Translations under genes and position numbers: made by a program | Assembly: GCA_039812645.1 (NCBI GenBank) | Contig: JBDIAV010000137.1 | Span: 1-6,108 of the forward strand | Source of the DNA: Ancrocorticia sp039812645 | GTDB lineage: Bacteria > Actinomycetota > Actinomycetes > Actinomycetales > Actinomycetaceae | DNA: 6,108 nucleotides | Direction of reading: 5' to 3' | Shown: in pieces, positions 1-6,080 of the stretch | How the letters are laid out: each line of letters starts with the position of its first letter | Numbering within the stretch: the stretch's first letter is position 1 | The notes under the pieces: generated by a model | What the model was told of the DNA's origin: nothing | What the model saw: the letters and a program-made list of their open reading frames with translations, nothing else | Databases searched by the model: none

Positions 1-42
1 ACCCGGGCAATACGAACAGCAACCCGGGCAATACGAACAGCA
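1..42 (+). repeat. Exact 21-bp tandem repeat, two copies, in frame
   Basis: Bases 1-21 and 22-42 are identical (acccgggcaatacgaacagc plus a). The unit is seven codons long and in frame with the response regulator, so it encodes NPGNTNS repeated. The array may continue left of the window, so the copy number is a minimum. The third copy diverges immediately at base 43. A unit divisible by three would allow copy-number change without frameshift. Confidence 0.9.
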
Positions 43-647
43 GCGCGATCCGCGTGCTTGTTGCCGACGATCAGGAACTGGTTCGCGCCGGACTTGCCGC
101 CTTACTCAACTTGGAGGACGACATCGACGTTGTTGTCCAAATGGCAAGCGGAACCGGATGCGCCGAGGCTGTGCGCGAGCATGCCGTGGATGTGGCGATG
201 CTGGATATTGAGATGCCGGGAATGGATGGGATTGCCGCCACCGAGGCGATCATGCAGCTGGGCACGTGCAAGGTACTGATCGTGACGACGTTCGGGCGCA
301 CCGGCTACCTGCAGCGGGCGCTCGCGGCCGGGGCCTCGGGGTTTATGGTTAAGGATGCACCCTCTGAGCAACTAGCCGCAGCAATCCGTACCGTGTATGC
401 GGGTGGGCGTGTAGTAGACCCAGCGTTGGCGACGGAAGCTCTGGTGGCGGGCGCGAACCCGCTGACCGAACGGGAGCGGGATGTACTGCGGGCCTCCCTC
501 GGTGGGTCATCGGTCAAGGACATCGCGGCTGAGCTGTATCTGTCGCCGGGGACTGTGCGCAATCATCTCTCCTCAGCCATTGGCAAGACCTGCGCCAGCA
601 ACCGCGCCGAAGCCGCTGTAATCGCCCAGAGCCGCGGCTGGTTGTAG
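3..647 (+). CDS. DesR-like NarL/LuxR-family response regulator, 5' end outside window
   Basis: This is a DNA-binding response regulator, expected to be phosphorylated by a partner kinase and to control transcription in the cytoplasm. The frame is open to the left edge, leaving 214 residues in view. It reads PGNTNS-NPGNTNS-SAIR and then the receiver strand VLVADDQ. The receiver shows the acidic pair DD, the phospho-acceptor Asp in MLDIEMPGMDG (codon 204-206), the TT pair (from 285) and the Lys of MVKD (351-353). A LuxR-type helix-turn-helix follows: NPLTERERDVL, then LYLSPGTVRNHLSSAIGK, ending RGWL. These phrases match the actinobacterial DesR-like subfamily. The first possible start in view, GTG at 54, lacks a ribosome binding site and would remove part of the first beta strand (IRV), so the true start is upstream. 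The residues before IRV are an unusual repeat extension. The cognate kinase is probably off the left edge. Its regulon is unknown. The gene converges on the ABC operon. Confidence 0.9.
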   Translation, partial: PGNTNSNPGNTNSSAIRVLVADDQELVRAGLAALLNLEDDIDVVVQMASGTGCAEAVREHAVDVAMLDIEMPGMDGIAATEAIMQLGTCKVLIVTTFGRTGYLQRALAAGASGFMVKDAPSEQLAAAIRTVYAGGRVVDPALATEALVAGANPLTERERDVLRASLGGSSVKDIAAELYLSPGTVRNHLSSAIGKTCASNRAEAAVIAQSRGWL

Positions 648-731
648 GAGCGGTGACGCCGTAGCCTTGGCCACTGCGCGGCAGGCATCCCTACCTCGCT
701 TTCAAGATCTTCACGTGTGTGGTTCCTGGAC

Positions 732-787
732 GGCCTTGAGAGTGACATTCCATGCCTTATCCGGCACGGCATGTCACTCTCAAGGCC
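732..787. terminator. Long inverted repeat between convergent genes, probable bidirectional terminator
   Basis: The arms 732-748 (GGCCTTGAGAGTGACAT) and 771-787 are perfect reverse complements over 17 bp around a 22-nt loop. An alternative fold pairs 732-745 with 774-787 and 751-756 (CATGCC) with 768-773 (GGCATG), leaving CATTC (746-750) as a bulge. This gives 20 pairs in all, as if an older 20-bp perfect hairpin had gained five bases. It lies 84 nt past the stop of the left regulator and 26 nt past the stop of the permease, a good place for a shared terminator. Neither side has a T-run, so canonical intrinsic termination is not assured. It may instead be a small repeat element. The rest of the 648-813 gap shows nothing recognisable. 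Confidence 0.6.
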
Positions 788-813
788 ACAAAGAAATGTG
801 ATGCGTTGCCCGA

Positions 814-3363
814 CTACTCCGTGGCCAGCGCTTCTACCGGGGATGTTCGGGCCGCGCGGCGGCCCGGCAGCCACGACGCCACGATCGCGGAGAGGATCGC
901 CACGGCCATCACGCCAAGGATTTGCAGCCAGGGGATGATAACGATGACGCGCTCAACGTCCACCGGCAGGGCGAGCACGCCCGCCCAACCGAAGAACACG
1001 CCGAGCACCACACCCACGATGGCGCTGGTCAGAGCCACATAGATTGCTTCTAGGGCGAGCATGCGCTGCATCTGGCGGCGGCTCAACCCCAAAGCTCGTA
1101 GCAGTCCGTTTTCACGGGTCCGCTCGATCACCGAGAGTGACAGGGTATTCGTGACGCCCACCAGTGCGACCAGCACGGACACCGCTAGCAGTCCGACGAT
1201 CACGAGCAACACCATGTTAATCATTGAGGTGTACATAGCGCGCTCGGCGGCGGCACCACCGACTTCGAGGTCGTCGGCGAGGGAAGTAATGGCATTCTGG
1301 ACGCTAGTGGCGTCTTCGACATTGCTGAGCCGCAGATAAATCTGACGAAGTTCGGCGTCTGGTGCGAGCTTGTCCAGCGTATTCGCGGAGATGAGGAGCG
1401 AGCCAGTCTCGATTTTTTCCGAAAGTGTGACCTCCAAGTCCGCGCATTCTCCCGTTGCGGCGCACAGGCGTAGGTAGCCGTTCGAGATGTTGAGGCCCCA
1501 GATGTCTGGCGTCCCTACACCCATTTCGACCGTGTCATCTGAACGGATGGGAACCGTGGAGTGCGCGACGGGGTTGAGGTCCGGCTGCCCGTATACCGTG
1601 ACCGGGTCGACCGTGGTACTTGGGTCACTGGTGGGGTTCACCAGTGAGTCCGCGGCTTGGATCGTCAGCGAACCGTCGCTGGCCGGGAGGGCCTCGACTC
1701 CCTTCACTGGGACGACGGCGTCCACACCGTCGAGTGCTCCCACACGATCCAGCATCTCGGGCGCGAGAGCACCGTTCCGACTGGTAACGGCGAGGTCGAA
1801 GGGGCGCCGCGTATCCACTTCTGTGTTCAGCGTTTCACGAAGGGAGCCCGCCGCAACGGTCATGGTGGCGATGAGGGTCACACCTATAACGATGGCGGTG
1901 CCGGTGGAGGAGGTGCGATCCGGGTTTCGTAGCGTGTTAGTGCGCGCCATGTGGGCGACGACGCCGCGGCCCGGCTTGCCGAGCGCATACGTGAGCTGCG
2001 GCAATACGACTGACACCACGAGAAGAGCGCCGATGAGGCACACCACCCCGGAGAAGAAAGCAATGAGGAATCCTGTGTTGCTGGCCGTCTTAACCCCGTA
2101 GAAGAGACCGGCTCCGGCCACCACCACGATGATCAGGCCCGCGATGAGCCGCACGCGGTGCGACTTGCGTGCCGCTACTCCGCTCTGATCGACCGGAGCA
2201 AGTGCTGCGATGGGTGGAATTCGGGTGACGCCGAGTGCCGGCCGGGTCCCTGCGGCGAGTGTCATGAGAGCTCCCAGGAACCACACAATGACAATCTGAA
2301 CCGGCTTCTGCATGGCAAGAGCCTCGCCAAAAGAATCCGCGATGTTCATGATGAGTAGTCCGGCGGCGCTTGCTAACACGCCCGCCATCACACCAACGAA
2401 GGACGCGACGGCACCCACGATGGCTGTCTCCTGAAGTACCAGGCGCCGCACCTGCTTGGCGCTTGCACCGAGGGTGCGGAGGAGGGCGAGCTCGCGGCGC
2501 CGTTGGTGCAGCACGATCTGGAAGGTGGTAGAGACGACGATCGCCGCTACCACCAGCGCAATCACGGGGAACACCAGCATGACAGCGGTGAGCGCCCCCT
2601 GCCCCATTTGCATTTGTTCAAAGGTTTCGGAGACGGTGGAGTCGGCGGTTTGTACCTCAACGGCGTCGCCGAACTGTGCGGAGATCTTGTCAGCTAGCGC
2701 TTGCTGCTGCTCGACGCTTGGCTCGTAGTCGGCAACGGCGACGAGCAACGAGGTGGGGTCACTGCTGGTGAGAGCCTCCGTGGTGGTGTAGGTATTGGCA
2801 GCAAACGGACCCGCCCCGCTGCCCGAGTCCGCAACAATCCCCGAGACGGTGAACTGCTGGGCGGATTCCTCAGTCCACAGGTCACGCACCGCGAGCGTGT
2901 CACCGGCGGCGAGACCAAGTTCCTTGGCCTGGGAGGAGCTCAGAGCCACCTCGGTGGTGCCGGACGGCAGCTTTCCTGAGAGGAGCTCCGGCTGGGAGAA
3001 CGGCAGAGGGTTAAGGGCATTAACCGAGGTAGAAATGCGTGCCTTGTCCGAGCGCAGCTCCCAATAGTTGTAACCTTCCTGGCCCACGGCTACCACGTCC
3101 GTCATCGCTTTCAGCTGCGGAATGTACTTGGCGAGGGACGGGGGATCTTCGGAGTCCTGATTAAGAGGGGAGTCTTGGTTGAGGACGACGACGGCGGCCA
3201 CGCCCGCGTAGTGTTCGCGCACCGATTTGGTGAGGGAGGCGTTCATACCCGCGGAGAAAGCAAGGGCGATGACCACAAACGCCATGGAAATGGCTACCGC
3301 AAGGCCGGTGGCCGTATAGCGGCGTGCGTGGGACTTGACGTTAGAGCGGAGAAGTTCGTTCAT
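814..3363 (-). CDS. ABC transporter permease, duplicated FtsX (MacB-like) type
   Basis: This is the membrane subunit of an FtsX/MacB-superfamily ABC transporter of 849 residues. Segments that look membrane-spanning lie near residues 21-39, 258-284, 313-340, 354-373, 405-424, 430-455, 488-505, 714-741, 772-799 and 808-831, ten in all. Two large polar domains, about 40-255 and 506-712, should lie outside the membrane. FtsX modules cover about 258-382 and 714-842. Both carry the coupling sequence after the first helix (RRRELALLRTLGAS at 288-301 and RTRENGLLRALGLS at 748-761) and end in a short P-P/V-E-A-L-like tail. Cys634 and Cys640 in the second external domain could form a disulfide. The ATG overlaps the ATPase stop (ATGA, 3360-3363), with a GGAG 9 nt upstream, so translation is probably coupled. 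Such proteins act in peptide or lipid export, lipoprotein handling or envelope-stress sensing; the substrate here is unknown. Confidence 0.93.
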   Translation of the reverse strand: MNELLRSNVKSHARRYTATGLAVAISMAFVVIALAFSAGMNASLTKSVREHYAGVAAVVVLNQDSPLNQDSEDPPSLAKYIPQLKAMTDVVAVGQEGYNYWELRSDKARISTSVNALNPLPFSQPELLSGKLPSGTTEVALSSSQAKELGLAAGDTLAVRDLWTEESAQQFTVSGIVADSGSGAGPFAANTYTTTEALTSSDPTSLLVAVADYEPSVEQQQALADKISAQFGDAVEVQTADSTVSETFEQMQMGQGALTAVMLVFPVIALVVAAIVVSTTFQIVLHQRRRELALLRTLGASAKQVRRLVLQETAIVGAVASFVGVMAGVLASAAGLLIMNIADSFGEALAMQKPVQIVIVWFLGALMTLAAGTRPALGVTRIPPIAALAPVDQSGVAARKSHRVRLIAGLIIVVVAGAGLFYGVKTASNTGFLIAFFSGVVCLIGALLVVSVVLPQLTYALGKPGRGVVAHMARTNTLRNPDRTSSTGTAIVIGVTLIATMTVAAGSLRETLNTEVDTRRPFDLAVTSRNGALAPEMLDRVGALDGVDAVVPVKGVEALPASDGSLTIQAADSLVNPTSDPSTTVDPVTVYGQPDLNPVAHSTVPIRSDDTVEMGVGTPDIWGLNISNGYLRLCAATGECADLEVTLSEKIETGSLLISANTLDKLAPDAELRQIYLRLSNVEDATSVQNAITSLADDLEVGGAAAERAMYTSMINMVLLVIVGLLAVSVLVALVGVTNTLSLSVIERTRENGLLRALGLSRRQMQRMLALEAIYVALTSAIVGVVLGVFFGWAGVLALPVDVERVIVIIPWLQILGVMAVAILSAIVASWLPGRRAARTSPVEALATE

Positions 3364-4094
3364 CGGCCAACGCTCCGCAGATCCTCCACCGAGGGATGGT
3401 CGAGGCGGGCTACTACTTGGCCGTCGCGCACCACGAGGACGCGATCGGCGGTTAGCGCAGAGTCGAGATCGTGGGTGACCATGATGACGCTCTGGCCGAG
3501 ATTGTCGACAGCCTGGCGCAGTAGGGTAAGCACCTCTTGGGATGACTGTGTATCGAGATTGCCCGTGGGTTCGTCAGCCACGATGACGGCTGGACGCATG
3601 ACAAGTGCGCGAGCTACGGCCACGCGCTGCTGCTGGCCACCTGAGAGCTCGGACGGACGGTGGGTGAGGCGTGACTCCAGGCCAAGCGACTCCACGACCT
3701 GCCGGAACCACGCGAGATCGACCTTGCGGCCAGCGAGCTTGAGCGGAAGCAGAATATTGGCGCGGGCATCCAACGTGGGAACAAGGTTAAAACTCTGGAA
3801 AACAAAACCGATGCGGTCACGACGGATCTTGGTCAGTTCGTCGTCGTTCAAACCGGTGATCTCGGTTCCCTCGATGGTGATGGAGCCGGCGGTGGGCGTA
3901 TCCAAACCGGCTAGCATGTGCAGCATGGTGGACTTTCCGGAGCCGGACGGGCCCATGATGGCGGTGAAGCGGCCCTGCTCGAAGTCGACGTCGACGTCGC
4001 CGAGTGCGATCACCTGGGTGTCGCCGCTGCCGTAAATCTTGGAGACACCGCGGAGGGCAACGATGGCCGGCGCGGGTGAGGAGAGTTCAGTCAT
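3360..4094 (-). CDS. ABC transporter ATP-binding protein, MacB/LolD type
   Basis: This is the cytoplasmic ATPase that drives the FtsX-type permease encoded just after it. All hallmarks are present in 244 residues: Walker A GPSGSGKST (48-56), Q-loop Gln100 in FVFQSFNLVPTLDARANI, signature LSGGQQQR (150-157), Walker B VIVADE with catalytic Glu175, D-loop GNLD (178-181) and switch His208 in MVTHD. The phrase FQSFNLVPTLDARANI and the ADEPTGNLD ending are typical of the MacB/LolD/FtsE group. The length is normal for the group. The ATG at 4094 has an AGGTGA ribosome binding site 9 nt upstream (4104-4109). The stop overlaps the permease start by four bases, so the two form one operon, divergent from the kinase/regulator pair. 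Nothing essential is missing, so the protein is expected to be active. Confidence 0.96.
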   Translation of the reverse strand: MTELSSPAPAIVALRGVSKIYGSGDTQVIALGDVDVDFEQGRFTAIMGPSGSGKSTMLHMLAGLDTPTAGSITIEGTEITGLNDDELTKIRRDRIGFVFQSFNLVPTLDARANILLPLKLAGRKVDLAWFRQVVESLGLESRLTHRPSELSGGQQQRVAVARALVMRPAVIVADEPTGNLDTQSSQEVLTLLRQAVDNLGQSVIMVTHDLDSALTADRVLVVRDGQVVARLDHPSVEDLRSVGR

Positions 4095-4103
4095 GTGACT
4101 ATT

Positions 4104-4109
4104 TCACCT
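4104..4109 (-). promoter_or_regulatory. Ribosome binding site of the ABC ATPase gene
   Basis: The minus strand reads AGGTGA, followed by 9 nt and the ATG ending at 4094. This supports that start. Confidence 0.65.
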
Positions 4110-4141
4110 GCTGGTGGGCCGGAAACCCATGGGGTTACCTA

Positions 4142-4170
4142 TCGAGAAAAGGTAGAGCTGACTCTACTAT
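4142..4170 (+). promoter_or_regulatory. Weak candidate promoter for the kinase gene
   Basis: TCGAGA (4142-4147) and TACTAT (4165-4170) are 17 nt apart and each match four of six bases of the sigma-70-type -35 and -10 consensus. The -10 overlaps the right arm of the palindrome at 4152-4167, so a bound regulator could affect it. On the minus strand TAGAGT (4166-4161) is an equally weak -10 for the ABC operon. The remainder of the intergenic space to 4328 shows no clear element. Confidence 0.22.
4152..4167. promoter_or_regulatory. Palindrome in the divergent promoter region, candidate operator
   Basis: GTAGAG-CTGA-CTCTAC has perfect 6-bp arms around a 4-nt centre. It lies in the 245-bp space between the divergent ABC operon and the kinase/regulator pair, 58 bp from the ATPase start and 173 bp from the kinase start. 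NarL-type regulators bind as dimers to inverted repeats, so this is a reasonable site for the regulator encoded at 5397-6059. No second copy was seen in the window. The assignment is inference from symmetry and position. Confidence 0.35.
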
Positions 4171-4328
4171 TCGAGGCTGCGAGTGAGTATTTGGGGCTCT
4201 GGGGCAAGGATGCGGGAATCCTGTGGACTAGGATGATTGGGATTGCTGATGCGGGACAACAGGCGCGAGAGCGAGAAATCCGAGCGCACCGACGAGCGAG
4301 ATACCCAGCACGGAAACAGAGACAAGGC

Positions 4329-4334
4329 GGGAGG
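4329..4334 (+). promoter_or_regulatory. Ribosome binding site of the histidine kinase gene
   Basis: GGGAGG lies 5 nt before the ATG at 4340, which fixes this start over other in-frame choices. Confidence 0.7.
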
Positions 4335-4339
4335 CGCAC

Positions 4340-5335
4340 ATGCGCGACGACAGGTGGGACGAAGCCCCACGCTCCCACGATCTTGAACCGCGCGAGCGGG
4401 CGAGTGTACGTCAGATGTATCGGCCCCTCTTGTGGCTGCTTGGCCTTGGAATACTATTTTCCTCCACGTTCTTCATGTGGTTCATGGGGTGGTACAACAC
4501 CCTTAACTACCTGTATTTTCTTCTTGTCCTGGCTGCGCTGGCGGTTTACGCGCCTATTCTTGTGCTGCGTTCTGTGCGCAAGGCGGCTCGTCGGATTAGG
4601 CGTCTGTATGTTCCGCAGGGTATGGCGTTGCGTGATCCGGCGTCGGTGGCGGAGTTGACCGAGTCGCGTCGGGAGATTGTTGCCGCCTTCGAGATTGAGC
4701 GGCGTCGAATTGAACGCGACCTGCATGATGGAGCGCAGCAATATCTTGTGATGGCGTCGATGGATGTCGGCGAGGCGGATCTGCTGCTTGATTCCGGGGT
4801 GGTGGATGGCAAAGTGGTCCCCGAGAAGATGCGCGAGGTGCGGGCGCTTCTCGCTAAAGCCCAGAACGACGCCGACGCTGCTCTGCGCGCCCTGCGCCAC
4901 ACCGTTGCCGGAATCCATCCGAAGGTTCTCTCGGACCTGGGGCTGGAAGCTGCCGTGCGCAACCTTGCCGCAGAAAGTCCACTGGAAGTGACCGTGCGTG
5001 TCCCGAACCCGCTGCCGCCGATTCCCGAGGGCGTCATCGCCGCCGGATATTTCCTGGTGGCCGAGGCGTTGACCAATGCCGCCAAGTACGCACCCGGCGC
5101 GCACGTTTCGGTGCTCCTTGCCGCCGACGATGACCTGCTACTTTCCGTTGTGGATAACGGGCCGGGCGGCGCCGTGGTGCATCCGGATCACGGACTGGCT
5201 GGGATGCGCGAGCGATTGGCGGCTTTCGGTGGTACTTTCACGGTGCTTAGTCCGCCTGGCGGGCCGACGAGCGTCAGCGGCCGAATCCCGCTGCTGTTGC
5301 GCAGCGGTGAGTTCGGTGTTGTGGTGGGTAAGTAG
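4340..5335 (+). CDS. Two-component sensor histidine kinase, HisKA_3 family, two membrane segments
   Basis: This is a membrane kinase of 331 residues that should autophosphorylate and pass phosphate to the regulator encoded next. About 27 polar residues precede two hydrophobic segments, near 28-47 and 55-76. Only about ten residues separate them, so there is almost no extracytoplasmic sensor domain. A basic linker (78-90) leads to the HisKA_3 dimerisation helix with the phospho-acceptor His129 in RRRIERDLHDGAQQ (codon 4724-4726). The HATPase domain shows the N box AEALTNAAKYA (Asn246), the G1 box VVDNGPGG (272-277) and the G2 box HGLAGMRERLAAFGG (284-298). All catalytic motifs are present. The small loop resembles intramembrane-sensing kinases (LiaS/BceS type), which often rely on a partner membrane protein or transporter. 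The FtsX permease next door is a candidate partner; that link is inferred from position only. Confidence 0.94.
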   Translation: MRDDRWDEAPRSHDLEPRERASVRQMYRPLLWLLGLGILFSSTFFMWFMGWYNTLNYLYFLLVLAALAVYAPILVLRSVRKAARRIRRLYVPQGMALRDPASVAELTESRREIVAAFEIERRRIERDLHDGAQQYLVMASMDVGEADLLLDSGVVDGKVVPEKMREVRALLAKAQNDADAALRALRHTVAGIHPKVLSDLGLEAAVRNLAAESPLEVTVRVPNPLPPIPEGVIAAGYFLVAEALTNAAKYAPGAHVSVLLAADDDLLLSVVDNGPGGAVVHPDHGLAGMRERLAAFGGTFTVLSPPGGPTSVSGRIPLLLRSGEFGVVVGK

Positions 5336-5370
5336 TGCGGGTTTGTGAAGAATGTGTAGCAGGCGAGTCG

Positions 5371-5400
5371 ATGGATGTCGGGATTGAGGAGAGACTGTGA
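5371..5400 (+). other. Nine-codon ORF overlapping the regulator start, possible leader peptide
   Basis: An ATG opens a frame encoding MDVGIEERL. Its TGA stop overlaps the GTG start of the response regulator as GTGA. It lies in the 61-nt gap after the kinase. Its first 11 bases belong to a 15-bp exact repeat of kinase coding sequence (4756-4770), which also encodes MDVG. Its own ribosome binding site is poor. It may be a translational coupling device or chance. Confidence 0.2.
5386..5391 (+). promoter_or_regulatory. Ribosome binding site of the second response regulator
   Basis: GAGGAG sits 5 nt before the GTG at 5397. It decides this GTG start, which gives the standard receiver opening MKLIVADDS. 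Confidence 0.7.
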
Positions 5401-6059
5401 AGCTGATTGTCGCGGATGATTCCGCGCTGTTCCGCGAGGGACTGGTGGGACTGTTGGAGCGCCAGGGACATGAGATTCTTGCGCAGGCGTCGAGTGCTCC
5501 GGAACTCCTGACCATGGCTGGAACGCATCGTGCCGACGTCATCATCACCGATGTTCGCATGCCTCCCTCCATGACTGACGATGGCCTTCGCGCCGCCGTC
5601 CAGCTCCGTGAGAGCCAGCCCGAAACTGGAATTATGGTGTTGTCCCAGTACGTCGCGCCGGCCTACGCAACTCAGCTCTTCGAGCCTTCTGCCCCGACCG
5701 AGGGCGTGGGTGGCCTCGGTTATCTTCTTAAGGATCGGGTGGCCCGCGTTGCCGACTTCATCAGGTCGCTTCAGGTGGTGGCCGCGGGTGGTGTTGTGGT
5801 TGATCCGGAGGTCGCGGCATCTCTTGTACATGGTCGCCCCAGCCGCCTTGATGCTCTCACTCCGCGTGAGGTGGAGGTGCTAGAACTCATGGCTCAAGGC
5901 CTTTCCAACCAGCAAATTTGCGACAAGTTGTACCTCTCCGCGGCGGCGGTTTCGAAGCATGTGGCCGCGGTGTTCTCCAAGCTTGGGATGTCTCCGGGGG
6001 AGGAGAATCGGCGGGTGCGCGCGGTGCTCGCTTACCTTACTGAAGTTCAGGGGCGATGA
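5397..6059 (+). CDS. NarL/LuxR-family response regulator, partner of the upstream kinase
   Basis: This is a transcription factor of 220 residues activated by phosphorylation. The receiver begins MKLIVADDS with the acidic pair Asp7-Asp8. The phospho-acceptor is Asp52 in IITDVRMPP (codon 5550-5552), Ser83 lies in VLSQY, and Lys112 in YLLKDRV. Residues 92-108 form the longer loop (FEPSAPTEGVGG) before YLLKDRV that is common in this actinobacterial subgroup. The LuxR-type DNA-binding domain spans about 152-215: LTPREVEVLELMAQGLSNQQICDKL, then the recognition helix LSAAAVSKHVAAVFSKLGM. The gene follows the kinase by 61 nt on the same strand with no visible terminator, so the two are probably cotranscribed. 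It likely binds the shared intergenic region and controls the divergent ABC operon. It differs clearly in sequence from the regulator at the left edge, so the two are not recent duplicates. Confidence 0.95.
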   Translation: MKLIVADDSALFREGLVGLLERQGHEILAQASSAPELLTMAGTHRADVIITDVRMPPSMTDDGLRAAVQLRESQPETGIMVLSQYVAPAYATQLFEPSAPTEGVGGLGYLLKDRVARVADFIRSLQVVAAGGVVVDPEVAASLVHGRPSRLDALTPREVEVLELMAQGLSNQQICDKLYLSAAAVSKHVAAVFSKLGMSPGEENRRVRAVLAYLTEVQGR

Positions 6060-6080
6060 GGTTCTCTTCGTAATAGGATT

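Noticed and set aside
54..647. GTG at 54 as the start of the first response regulator
   Set aside because: No ribosome binding site precedes it, it would truncate the first receiver strand (IRVLVADD), and the frame is open upstream to the window edge.
1133..1142. GAGAGTGACA in the permease gene, matching part of the hairpin arm at 732-787
   Set aside because: It is a single 10-bp match inside coding sequence without the partner arm, compatible with chance.
1487..2101. 204-codon plus-strand open frame inside the permease gene
   Set aside because: It is the antisense shadow of a strong coding region, with a Ser/Thr/Arg-rich composition and no recognisable domain.
3175..4035. 286-codon plus-strand open frame opposite the ABC genes
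   Set aside because: It runs antisense across the permease start and most of the ATPase; its composition is low-complexity Arg/Ser and it has no motif.
4095..4658. 187-codon plus-strand frame covering the divergent promoter region and the kinase start
   Set aside because: It overlaps the kinase in another frame, lacks a ribosome binding site, and its product is Arg/Cys/Trp-rich without family features.
4454..5104. 216-codon minus-strand frame opposite the kinase
   Set aside because: It is a shadow of the kinase, whose H, N and G boxes establish the true strand and frame.
6056..6073. ATG overlapping the second regulator's stop as a possible next gene
   Set aside because: The frame (MRFSS) stops after five codons.
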